Below are positions 52,906 to 61,192 of a stretch of 64,000 nt of DNA, piece after piece. Under the pieces are notes generated by a model. The model searched no databases and was not told the DNA's origin. It worked only from the letters and a program-made list of their open reading frames with translations. A program made the position numbers and the translations under genes. The DNA comes from Moorena sp. SIOASIH (lineage in GTDB: Bacteria; Cyanobacteriota; Cyanobacteriia; Cyanobacteriales; Coleofasciculaceae), in assembly GCF_010671925.1 (NCBI RefSeq), contig NZ_JAAHIH010000008.1:248001-312000 (forward strand). Direction: 5' to 3'. Positions within the stretch are counted from its first letter, which is position 1; the number at the start of each line of letters is the position of its first letter.

Positions 52906-53031
52906 TATAGCATTTATCATACTTATGAGGTACATTAAATTTTATTACCGTTGCTCCCTACTCCCTACTCCCTACTCCCTACTCCCTAAAACCCATTACG
53001 AAAGTACCTCAACCAATTGATACCTGCTATA
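52906..53031. repeat. TATAGC-type element (copy 4), providing a stop codon
   Basis: 126 bp with ends TATAGCATTTATCATAC...GAGGTACA and TACCTCAACC...CTGCTATA and CCCTACT tandem units inside. Its right end overlaps the last codon of the GT2 gene at 53027: the TATAG end reads as TAG on the minus strand, so the element supplies the stop codon. The preceding 200 bp (52705-52905) hold only AT-rich sequence. Confidence 0.75.
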
Positions 53032-54088
53032 AACTTGATAGCTTAGGCAAGTATATCCGAGGTTGTAGGTACTTTTGAAACCAATGACGAACTATACCAA
53101 TGGCAAACGCAAGTCCGCTGTAAAAGTAATACAGCCAGTGCCATGGAATGGTTCCTATAGTGAATAGTAGACCACGCTTTTGATAAAAGAATTGGTAGAC
53201 AGCTCTGTTGAGTACTACCAGGGCAAGACTAAACACACAGGTAGCAATAGCAATCAGAGTACTAGACCACCAATAAGCTGTAACTAAAGCACCTAGTAGA
53301 GCATAGACGAACACCACACTAATACGACTAGACAGTTTTAGGTTCAAGTCACTGATAAACTCACGACAGTTTTCGGGACTTGCGTCGCGAACCTTGAGAA
53401 TTACGGCAGTCCAGGGCAAGGCGCGGTAGAAAAAGTCAGCTCTAAGGAGAGAAATTATGCCCCAGCGCTTGAGATGTTTCACCCGTAGAGTCTTACACAG
53501 CTTAATCCTGTAACCTTTTTGCTTGAGTCGATAGCCTAACTCAATGTCTTCAATACAGGGTTGACGATAATTTTCCTCAAAGCCACCCATGGCAAGAAAG
53601 ATGTCACGACGGATTGCGCCACAGGCACCCCAGAAGGTAGATGCTTGTTCAGATGCGGTTTGGTGAGTGTAGTGGTGGAGTAAATTTTTGTACTGGGAAA
53701 GGAAATTAGCAGCACCGGGAGCATCGTCATAGGAACCAATTAAAGCGGTTAAATTAGGTTCATTGTTAAAGATTTTCAGCACTTGACCAATAGTATCCGG
53801 ATAGATTGCTACATCAGCATCTATAAAGAACAGGATATCGCTCTGTGCTACTTTTGCTCCTAGGTTTCGGGCTTTAGCCGGACCCCCTGGTGTGGGCAAT
53901 CGAATTACCGTGGCTCCAAAGTCTTGGGCTAAACGCCATGAGCCATCAGTATCGCCGTCAGCTACTACAATCACTTGATCGGGAGGGGGTGCAGCTTGAG
54001 ATAGTCTGGCAAGACATTGCTGAAAGTCTTCCCCTCCGTTGTATACGGGGATAATGACGGAGATAGTTAGTCTAGCAGAGTCAACCAT
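53027..54088 (-). CDS. Family 2 glycosyltransferase with C-terminal membrane helices
   Basis: 353 aa. GT-A fold: 'ISVIIPVYNGGEDFQQCL', 'VIVVADGDTDGS', 'ILFFIDADVAIYPD' (DxD metal site), 'GCGAIRRDIFLAMGGFEENYRQPCIEDIELGYRLKQKG' type acceptor region with the conserved ED. Hydrophobic helices at about 250-285 and about 310-335 anchor it to the membrane. It transfers a sugar from a nucleotide sugar during cell-surface polysaccharide assembly. Same strand as the UGM-like gene; divergent from the next GT2 gene, with about 380 bp of repeats between. The specific sugar cannot be read from sequence. Confidence 0.88.
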   Translation of the reverse strand: MVDSARLTISVIIPVYNGGEDFQQCLARLSQAAPPPDQVIVVADGDTDGSWRLAQDFGATVIRLPTPGGPAKARNLGAKVAQSDILFFIDADVAIYPDTIGQVLKIFNNEPNLTALIGSYDDAPGAANFLSQYKNLLHHYTHQTASEQASTFWGACGAIRRDIFLAMGGFEENYRQPCIEDIELGYRLKQKGYRIKLCKTLRVKHLKRWGIISLLRADFFYRALPWTAVILKVRDASPENCREFISDLNLKLSSRISVVFVYALLGALVTAYWWSSTLIAIATCVFSLALVVLNRAVYQFFYQKRGLLFTIGTIPWHWLYYFYSGLAFAIGIVRHWFQKYLQPRIYLPKLSSL

Positions 54089-54468
54089 TCTTTAGAGAGT
54101 TTACCTTCAATTACTGATTGATATTTTGAGATTAAATCGTTACTCTGCATCTCAATAATACCCTCGACTAGTCTAACATTATTTTAGTTAAAATTATTAG
54201 CTTACACTAAGTTTTACAAACTAGTTGATTGGCTTTAACAAAACTACCGAATAATCCCCATTAGGGATTTTTTTTTCAAAAAGTCCTGAATTGACTGAGT
54301 AACTCTGTACTTGTAATAGAGGTTGTGTCTACAGGTTGAGCAGTCAGCCATCCGCTATCAGCAGTCAGCGGATAGTCAGCCCATTTGATGATAGCTAAAC
54401 GCTGATAGCTAAATTAAAAGCTCAGTTTATCTCTGTGAAAAGTATAGATATAAAATTTAAATCACCAA
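54089..54468. other. Divergent intergenic region with AGCTATCAGC repeats
   Basis: About 380 bp between divergent GT2 genes. At 54242-54275 there is an AATCCCC ATT AGGGATTTTTTTT hairpin with a T tract, resembling an intrinsic terminator reading rightward. Repeats of CAGCCATCCGCTATCAGCAGTCAGC type occupy about 54340-54415. Promoters for both genes must lie here, but none is convincing. Confidence 0.45.
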
Positions 54469-55539
54469 ATGTCGGTTGTTAAAACAGTTGATAGCTTACC
54501 ACTGGTTTCAGTGATTATCCCTGCCTATAATACAGAGCAGTTTATTGAAATCACATTACAGTCTGTTCTTTCTCAGACCTATAAAAACCTGGAAGTGATA
54601 GTGGTAGATGACGGTTCTCAAGACCGGACAGCTGAGATTGTTCAATCTATTGCTGAGGAAGATCAGCGTGTTATTCTACTACAACAACCAAATTTAGGGG
54701 TGGCTGCTGCTCGTAATTTAGGGATTCAAAACGCTAAGGGAGACTATATCGCTCCCCTGGATGCTGATGATATTTGGTATCCGCAAAATTTAGAAAAGCA
54801 AGTGAAACGCTTCTTGGCAACAGATCCAGCGGTAGGGTTGGTCTATGCTTGGTCGGTGGATATTGATGACAAAAATTTACTGACTGGAGATTTCCGTGCT
54901 TCAATTATAGAGGGAAAGGTTTATAAAACTCTGGTATGTCATAACTTTTTAGGCAATGCTAGTGCATCTGTGATTCGCGCCTGTTGTTTTGAAACCGTGG
55001 GTGGCTACAACTGTCAATTGAAAGCACAACAGGCTCAGGGATGTGAGGATTGGGAGCTCTATCTGCGAATTGCAGAACATTATGAATTTGCTGTTGTGCC
55101 GGAATTTCTGATTGGCTATCGCAAGATTCTTAGTAGTATGTCTCGCGACTACAGCCAAATGGCTAAGTCTCATGGTTTGATGCTAGGTGACGTTCAACAA
55201 AGGCATCCGGAGATTGCAGCAGCACTTTATCGATTGTCTAAGAGTAGTTTTTATATGTATTTGGCACGACAAAGTAGTCAGTGTAGTAGCGATCGCAGTA
55301 CGTTATTTTGGCTATCTCAAGCTTTAAAAGCGGATTTTATAACGCCTATTTTTCGCTATGGGTTGTATATCTTGTCCATTAAAAGCTTATTTAGAATTAT
55401 CACTAAGCTTAAATCCGGTAATTACGTTAATAAACCGGGGTTATTGGTAAGTCCTGCTGATTTAAATAAACGCCGACTTAGTCTATATTTCAAGCTTTTG
55501 GTTGGACATTTATTACACCGTTTACTGCTGATGATATAA
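54469..55539 (+). CDS. Family 2 glycosyltransferase
   Basis: 356 aa. 'VSVIIPAYNTEQFIEITLQSVLSQTYKNLEVIVVDDGSQD' type N-terminus, 'APLDADDIWYPQNLEKQ' (DxD motif) and 'GCEDWELYLRIAEHYEFA' (ED acceptor motif) define a GT-A inverting transferase. The C-terminal third has amphipathic helices ('YGLYILSIKSLFRIITKL') that may associate with the membrane. 13 bp before the tandem GT2 gene, so in one operon with it and, past a repeat block, with the Wzm/Wzt exporter genes. Sugar donor and acceptor unknown. Confidence 0.9.
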   Translation: MSVVKTVDSLPLVSVIIPAYNTEQFIEITLQSVLSQTYKNLEVIVVDDGSQDRTAEIVQSIAEEDQRVILLQQPNLGVAAARNLGIQNAKGDYIAPLDADDIWYPQNLEKQVKRFLATDPAVGLVYAWSVDIDDKNLLTGDFRASIIEGKVYKTLVCHNFLGNASASVIRACCFETVGGYNCQLKAQQAQGCEDWELYLRIAEHYEFAVVPEFLIGYRKILSSMSRDYSQMAKSHGLMLGDVQQRHPEIAAALYRLSKSSFYMYLARQSSQCSSDRSTLFWLSQALKADFITPIFRYGLYILSIKSLFRIITKLKSGNYVNKPGLLVSPADLNKRRLSLYFKLLVGHLLHRLLLMI

Positions 55540-55552
55540 GGGATTTTCGGTT

Positions 55553-58213
55553 ATGCTTTATCCAATCAAAGTGGTGGACATTGAGTTGAGCCGCCCCCTG
55601 ACTACTCTTGATGGTTTAGATGGCTATATGGGAGTGCAAGGACTAGTTCGCTTCCATGGTGCGCCAATTGGATATGTTAAAGCACCAATTACTAATGGTC
55701 ACTGCACAGCACAAACCTTAAGTAAACGTATTCTGGAAGACCATAGCGAGACGATTATCAATCGCCTTTTGTACAATGGATTATCCTTACCCCTCGGACG
55801 CGAAAGGTTGTGTATTGAGGATTTGTTGGATGTGCCACCACCAGAGTATAAGGGAAAGTTGCCGTTAGTAACGGTTGCGGTTTGTACTCGCGATCGCACT
55901 GCTAATCTTGGTCTATGTTTAGACGCTATCAATCAACTCGATTATCCTTACTTAGATATTTTAGTTGTTGATAATGCTCCCACCAGTGATGACACCAAGA
56001 AACTGGTGGAAACTTATGCTAATGTTCGTTATGTTTGTGAACCTCGTCCGGGTTTAGATTGGGCGAGAAACCGAGCTATTCTTGAAGCTAAAGGAGACAT
56101 TATTGCCTATACTGATGATGATGTAGTGGTTGATTCAGGATGGGTTAAAGCATTAGCGCTAGTGTTTATTAAACATCCTGAAGTTATGGCAGTGACTGGG
56201 TTAGTTGTGCCTTATGAATTGGAAACTGAAGCACAAGTGCTGTTTGAAATGTATGGCGGCTTCGGGCGAGGCATGAGGCGTAAGTGGTATCAGGTTAATC
56301 GAGGCAACAAAATGCCTTGGAAATTCCTAGGTACTGGACAATTCGGTACAGGGGCAAACATGGCTTATCGCCGCTGCGTATTTGATGATATTGGTTTCTT
56401 TGACCCTGCTTTGGATGTGGGTACTGTGACTAATGGTGGTGGTGATTTAGAAATGTTTTTCCGGGTGGTTAAGGAAGGACATACCCTGGTCTATGAGCCT
56501 AGTGCCATAGTGCGCCATCGACATCGACGGGATTATGCTAAGTTGCGCACGCAAATTACTAATAACAGTATTGGTCTGTTTTCTTACTGTATCCGTAGCC
56601 TCTTTGCCTATCCAGATGAGTGTCTTTCTTTCTTGTGGATTTTGCTCTGGTGGATAGTGTATTGGAATTTAAGACGTCTGTGGCTTGGTTTCAAAAATCC
56701 CACTCGCTTCCCACAGGATTTAATTCTGGCTGAATTAAAAGGCTGCTTCATTGGTTTAACTCGCTATCACAAAGCTCGCCACACTGCTGCTGAGATTACT
56801 CAATCTTTCGGTGAGCAAGAACGGGAAACAGAAGTTGATGTAGATAGTGATACCTACCCGATTTTTTCTGACCATATATTTCCTGCTCTGACTAAGGAAG
56901 AAATTCCAAGGATTAAAACCAATCCAGGTATAGCAGTGCGGACTGTCGATCTACGGGAACCTTTACAGGCATTAACTGATGTAAAAGAGTACTCATCAGT
57001 ACGAGTCTTTGTGAAATGGCATGATCAGCTTTTAGGTAGCGTTGATATTGCTAACCCTGATCGAGGGATTAGCAAGAATCGCTTAATTGAGGTTATTGTC
57101 AATCAGTTTGGTCGGAAGCTCCTCGAAGTAGACCTTAACTTCAGTAGGAATTACTGTCAGAATCAAGCACTATCTATCTTAACTAATCACTATAAATTCA
57201 CGGATAAAGAGACTGATTTACTAACCTGTTTACCTGATAAAATACCAGTCTCTATTATCATCGCTACCTATGACAGACCCCAAGATTTGCGGAGGTGTTT
57301 GTGCAGCCTAGTTGCCCAAAAATCTACTCGACAATTGGAAATTATTGTAGTTGATAATCATCCCGCTTCTGGTTGGACTCCACCAGTGGTTGCTGAGTTT
57401 CCTGATGTTGTCCTAGTTAGTGAATCCCGTCAGGGACTAGCTTATGCTCGCAATGCTGGGTTTGTTGCTAGTACCGGGGATATTGTGATTGCGACGGATG
57501 ATGATGTTACTGTGCCACCAGATTGGTTAGAAAAGCTAATCGCTCCTTTTGCTAGACCGGATGTGATGATTGTCACAGGTAATGTTTTGCCCCTACAGTT
57601 GGAAACCTTAGCCCAACAGTCTTTTGAAAATTATGGCGGCTTGGGACGGGGCTTTGAGCGGTTGGAGGTTAACGGAGATTGGTTTGAATCCTTTTCGCAC
57701 CAGCCTGCACCAACTTGGGAGTTAGGAGCAACGGCTAATGCTGCTTTTCGTGCCAGTATCTTTAGCCATCCTAAAATTGGCTTAATGAACGAAGCTCTCG
57801 GTCCCGGTATGCCTTCAGGAGTTGGTGAAGATACTTACTTATTCTATAAAGTACTTAAAGCTGGCTACACCCTGGTCTATGAGCCAAGCGCTTATGTCTG
57901 GCATAAGCATCGCACTGAGATGGCAGAGCTACATCGTCAGCTTTACAACTATAGTAAAGGTCATGTTGCTTACAATCTGACCACATGGCTACAGGATGGG
58001 GATTGGCGAGGATTGGTACAAATAGTGCTGGGATTGCCACTTGCTCATTTATCTCGCATCTATCAACGGCTCAGAGGTTGGAGCGATTATCCAATCTCCC
58101 TAATCTGGTTGGAAATGACAGGTAATCTGGCTGGAGTTTGGTCTTTGTGGCAGTCCCATATGCGGGTTCAACGTGAAGGTCGTATAGCAAAGGGAGTAGG
58201 GAGTAGGGAGTAG
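55553..58213 (+). CDS. Tandem double GT2 glycosyltransferase
   Basis: 886 aa with an internal duplication. Each half has a ~90-residue leader domain ('DIELSRPLTTLDGLDGYMGVQGLVRFHG' and 'DLREPLQALTDVKEYSSVRVFVKWHD') followed by a GT2 catalytic domain. Half 1 has 'VTVAVCTRDRTANLGLCL', 'AYTDDDVVVDSGW' and 'GTGANMAYRR'. Half 2 has 'VSIIIATYDRPQDLRRCL', 'IATDDDVTVPPDW' and 'GATANAAFRA'. Both keep the DDD metal motif and a His-containing 'YEPSA..WH/RHRH' end. Two active sites suggest a processive or alternating polymerase. Hydrophobic helices lie between the halves ('LSFLWILLWWIVYWNLRRLW'). The last residues (GVGSRE) come from a GGGAGTA repeat array. Confidence 0.9.
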   Translation: MLYPIKVVDIELSRPLTTLDGLDGYMGVQGLVRFHGAPIGYVKAPITNGHCTAQTLSKRILEDHSETIINRLLYNGLSLPLGRERLCIEDLLDVPPPEYKGKLPLVTVAVCTRDRTANLGLCLDAINQLDYPYLDILVVDNAPTSDDTKKLVETYANVRYVCEPRPGLDWARNRAILEAKGDIIAYTDDDVVVDSGWVKALALVFIKHPEVMAVTGLVVPYELETEAQVLFEMYGGFGRGMRRKWYQVNRGNKMPWKFLGTGQFGTGANMAYRRCVFDDIGFFDPALDVGTVTNGGGDLEMFFRVVKEGHTLVYEPSAIVRHRHRRDYAKLRTQITNNSIGLFSYCIRSLFAYPDECLSFLWILLWWIVYWNLRRLWLGFKNPTRFPQDLILAELKGCFIGLTRYHKARHTAAEITQSFGEQERETEVDVDSDTYPIFSDHIFPALTKEEIPRIKTNPGIAVRTVDLREPLQALTDVKEYSSVRVFVKWHDQLLGSVDIANPDRGISKNRLIEVIVNQFGRKLLEVDLNFSRNYCQNQALSILTNHYKFTDKETDLLTCLPDKIPVSIIIATYDRPQDLRRCLCSLVAQKSTRQLEIIVVDNHPASGWTPPVVAEFPDVVLVSESRQGLAYARNAGFVASTGDIVIATDDDVTVPPDWLEKLIAPFARPDVMIVTGNVLPLQLETLAQQSFENYGGLGRGFERLEVNGDWFESFSHQPAPTWELGATANAAFRASIFSHPKIGLMNEALGPGMPSGVGEDTYLFYKVLKAGYTLVYEPSAYVWHKHRTEMAELHRQLYNYSKGHVAYNLTTWLQDGDWRGLVQIVLGLPLAHLSRIYQRLRGWSDYPISLIWLEMTGNLAGVWSLWQSHMRVQREGRIAKGVGSRE

Positions 58214-58307
58214 GGAGTAGGGAACAGGGAATAGGGAACAGGGAACAGGGAATAGGGAACAGGGAACAGGGAACAGGGAACAGGGAACAGGGAACAGGGA
58301 GTAGGGA
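58198..58307 (+). repeat. GGGAGTA/GGGAACA tandem array overlapping the gene end
   Basis: About fifteen 7-bp units of GGGAGTA, GGGAACA and GGGAATA, beginning inside the last codons of the double GT2 gene and extending about 95 bp beyond the stop. Confidence 0.85.
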
Positions 58308-58523
58308 ACAAAAATTATCACAATATTTTTTCACTCTCGTAAAACAATAATCTCAGCCAAAGACTGAAACTTTTATTTCATCAAGGTTTGAATATTTTTT
58401 GAATAACTAAAAATTTAAATCACAATGGATTAAATAAAGCCCTATCAAGCTTTAATTTACTGCTTTATTACAGTCAAATAGGGCTTTAAAATAGATCATA
58501 AAATAATTGGATATATTTCCTAA

Positions 58524-58697
58524 TATTCCCGATTCCCGATTCCCGATTCCCGATTCCCGATTCCCGATTCCCGATTCCCGATTCCCGATTCCCGATTCCC
58601 GATTCCCGATTCCCGATTCCCGTTCCCCTCCTGGGAGGGGTTAGGGGTGGGTTCCGATTCCCGATTCCCGATTCCCGATTCCCGATTCCCGATTCCC
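58524..58697. repeat. ATTCCCG heptamer array with a hairpin insert
   Basis: Roughly twenty copies of ATTCCCG, interrupted at about 58622-58655 by CCCCTCCTGGGAGGGG and TTAGGGGTGGGTT. That same insert text occurs at about 51121-51150. A right-end-like TTTTACATCTCAAATA...GCTATA follows at 58726-58749, 8 bp before the Wzm start. Confidence 0.85.
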
Positions 58698-58757
58698 TGT
58701 TACCTGTTTAGCTTAATCCTAGTTTTACATCTCAAATAAAAATGCTATATTACTCCA

Positions 58758-59567
58758 ATGTCTTCAATCCCAAATCGAAAATCCAAAATAAAACACTTTT
58801 CCAAGTGGCGGTTTTATTATCTTTATGATTTGCTACGAGAGCTAGTTAATCGGGAGATGAAGTTGCTCTACAAACGGTCAGTTTTGGGAGTAGCTTGGAT
58901 GCTGCTTAATCCACTACTACAGCTAGCTGTATTTTCCTTTGTTTTCCGTTTTGTATTGTCGGTTGATATTCCTCAATATACCTCCTTTGCATTTTCTGGT
59001 TTGTTGGTATGGACATGGTTTAACACGTCTCTTTTCCAAGCCACTGGAGTGATTATTCATAATCGCCCCCTGATCCGACAACCGGGTTTTCCAAATGCTA
59101 TATTACCGGTGGTGAGCGTAACAACAGGTTTGATTCACTTTATTCTAGCCCTGCCAATATTAGTTATATTTCTGTTAATCGATGGTGTTCAGCTACAGCC
59201 AGTAATTATACTGTTACCAATCCTACAAGCTATTCAGTTTTCCGTTACCATTAGTTTAGCCTATCTACTAGCTGGGCTTAATGTAACTTTTCGCGACACC
59301 CAGCATACTATCGGTGTACTTCTACAGCTGCTTTTTTATGTGACACCGATTTTTTATGATATTACTAATGTACCCAAAAATTATCAGTTTTTCTATTACC
59401 TTAACCCGATGGTGCATCTGGTTACCGCCTATCGCGCTGTACTAATTAAAGGAACACCACCGGATTGGCTAGCTCTGCTAGTTATCGCTTTGGTCACGGC
59501 AGTATTTTTACCTATCGGTATTCAAATTTTCCGGTGGCAGAGCGATCGCTTTGTGGAGGAATTATAG
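58758..59567 (+). CDS. ABC-2 type polysaccharide exporter permease (Wzm-like)
   Basis: 269 aa, six hydrophobic helices from about residue 45 to 262. 'LVNREMKLLYKRSVLGVAWMLLNPLLQLAVFSFVF' is the characteristic cytoplasmic helix and first membrane segment of Wzm/TagG/KpsM permeases, and 'HPLNPMVHLVTAYRAVLIKG'-like text ('YLNPMVHLVTAYRAVLI') marks the C-terminal half. It forms the membrane channel for ATP-driven export of lipid-linked polysaccharide. The stop is directly followed by the ATG of the Wzt gene, with GGAGGA as its ribosome site. The start lies just downstream of a repeat element, so transcription may come from there or from the GT2 genes. Confidence 0.93.
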   Translation: MSSIPNRKSKIKHFSKWRFYYLYDLLRELVNREMKLLYKRSVLGVAWMLLNPLLQLAVFSFVFRFVLSVDIPQYTSFAFSGLLVWTWFNTSLFQATGVIIHNRPLIRQPGFPNAILPVVSVTTGLIHFILALPILVIFLLIDGVQLQPVIILLPILQAIQFSVTISLAYLLAGLNVTFRDTQHTIGVLLQLLFYVTPIFYDITNVPKNYQFFYYLNPMVHLVTAYRAVLIKGTPPDWLALLVIALVTAVFLPIGIQIFRWQSDRFVEEL

Positions 59568-60794
59568 ATGGTTGATGCAATTATTGTTCAAGGACTCGGT
59601 AAACGCTTTAACTACTATCATCCTGAGCGACCGCTTACCATTATGGAGGCGGCGCTGTCGGGTTTTCGGCATATTATGGCAGCGGAAGGGTTTTGGGCGT
59701 TGCGGAATATTACTTTCACGGTTTCCCCAGGCCAGATGCTAGGCATTCTCGGTCACAATGGGGCAGGTAAATCAACCCTGTTGCGCTTGATTGGTGGGGT
59801 TGGAAAACCGGATGAAGGGAAGGTTAGGGTTAATGGCTCGATTGGAGCGCTGCTGGATTTGGGGGCTGGTTTCCATCCAGATTTGACTGGGCGAGAAAAC
59901 GCTTTTGTTAGTGGTGTGGTAGCAGGTCTTACTCGTCAAGAGGTGGGGCGGCGTTTCGATGAAATCGTGACGTTTGCTGAACTTGAGCAGTTTATCGATA
60001 ACCCAGTGCGCACTTATAGTACAGGGATGCAGATGCGGCTGGCGTTTTCAGTGGCTGTCCACACAGACCCAGATGTGATGCTAGTTGATGAGTTTCTGTC
60101 GGTTGGGGATTTGACATTTCAGGCTAAGTGCTTGGAACGAATTGCTCAGTTGAAAGAGTCTGGCTGTGCTATTGTCTTAATTTCTCACAGTAGCGAGCAA
60201 ATTGAGCAACTTTGCGATCGCGCTTTGTGGCTACAACAAGGACAAATCATGGCTTACGGTGAGCCAAAAGTGGTAGCAGGACAGTATGTCAATCAAATGC
60301 GATCGCAAACCCAGCAACCCACTCCCAACAGACCTGCCCAACTGACTAGGTCTGGTGTGGAACTGCGCATGAATGAAAACCGCTTTGGCTCTCTAGAAGT
60401 AGAAATTACCGATGTGCTGCTGTTACCTAGCTTAGAGATTAATAGTGGTGATTCCTTAGCCATTGACATTAAGTACTTGTCACTGCAACCAATTGATGGA
60501 CTAATTTTTAGTGTCATCATTAGCACTGAAGATGGTCACATCTGTCTTGATACTAACAGTACTACGATGGGAGAATCATTACCAGTTATTAAAGGTAAAG
60601 GAAAAATCAAACTCCATCTATCCCGCTTAGATTTAAACAGTGGTAAGTATTTTGTTGATGTTGGGGTTTATGAACCAAATTGGGCTTATGCCTATGACTA
60701 CCATTGGCATGTCTATCAGCTTTTAGTCCGTTCAAAAGATAGCGAAAAAGGTATTCTTAGCCCACCGCTTCGTTGGGATATTGTTGAAGGTTGA
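59568..60794 (+). CDS. ABC polysaccharide exporter ATP-binding protein (Wzt-like)
   Basis: 408 aa. Nucleotide-binding domain with Walker A 'GHNGAGKST', signature 'YSTGMQMRLAFS' and Walker B 'VMLVDEFLSVGD', followed by the H loop 'LISHSSEQI'. About residues 255-408 form a beta-sandwich like the Wzt C-terminal domain ('LEVEITDVLLLPS', 'INSGDSLAIDIKYLS', 'HLSRLDLNSGKYFVDVGVYEPNW') that recognises the non-reducing end of the O-polysaccharide in related systems. The presence of this domain suggests export of a finished, end-marked glycan. Paired with Wzm with no intergenic spacing. The last codons seed an 18-bp tandem array that continues past the stop. Confidence 0.94.
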   Translation: MVDAIIVQGLGKRFNYYHPERPLTIMEAALSGFRHIMAAEGFWALRNITFTVSPGQMLGILGHNGAGKSTLLRLIGGVGKPDEGKVRVNGSIGALLDLGAGFHPDLTGRENAFVSGVVAGLTRQEVGRRFDEIVTFAELEQFIDNPVRTYSTGMQMRLAFSVAVHTDPDVMLVDEFLSVGDLTFQAKCLERIAQLKESGCAIVLISHSSEQIEQLCDRALWLQQGQIMAYGEPKVVAGQYVNQMRSQTQQPTPNRPAQLTRSGVELRMNENRFGSLEVEITDVLLLPSLEINSGDSLAIDIKYLSLQPIDGLIFSVIISTEDGHICLDTNSTTMGESLPVIKGKGKIKLHLSRLDLNSGKYFVDVGVYEPNWAYAYDYHWHVYQLLVRSKDSEKGILSPPLRWDIVEG

Positions 60795-60944
60795 AGGTTG
60801 GTTGAAGGTTGAAGGTTGGTTGAAGGTTGAAGGTTGGTTGAAGGTTGAAGGTTGGTTGAAGGTTGAAGGTTGGTTGAAGGTTGAATGTTGGTTGAAGGTT
60901 GAATGTTAGTTGAAGGTTGAATGTTAGTTGACTGTTGAATTAGG
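60783..60944 (+). repeat. 18-bp tandem array starting in the Wzt stop region
   Basis: Eight units of GTTGAAGGTTGAAGGTTG (later units with A-for-G changes) plus a partial ninth. The first unit includes the last codons of the Wzt gene (Val-Glu-Gly-stop), so the array grew from coding sequence. Confidence 0.9.
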
Positions 60945-61014
60945 GACAGGTAATAGGCAAGAGGTAACAGATTTAGCTTTACTATTCCCTTTATCCATCA
61001 ATCCTAGTTTCACA

Positions 61015-61162
61015 TCTGACTCCCCCCCCACTGCTCCCACTGCTCCCCACTGCTCCCACTGCTCCCACACTCCCCACACTCCCCGCGCCCACTCCCCACA
61101 CTCCCTATTCCCTATTCCCTATTCCCTATTCCCTGTTCCCTGTTCCCTGTTCCCTGTTCCCT
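61015..61162. repeat. Pyrimidine-rich CTGCTCCC / CACTCCC / CCCTATT arrays
   Basis: Successive blocks of CACTGCTCC, CACACTCCC, CCCTATT and CCCTGTT units, ending in a T-rich stretch about 30 bp before the GTG of the serine hydrolase gene. Confidence 0.8.
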
Positions 61163-61192
61163 TTTATCAAAAAAATATCAAATATAAAACTA

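Noticed and set aside
58524..58697. ATTCCCG array considered as a CRISPR
   Set aside because: Units are 7 bp, directly adjacent with no unique spacers, and no cas genes are nearby.
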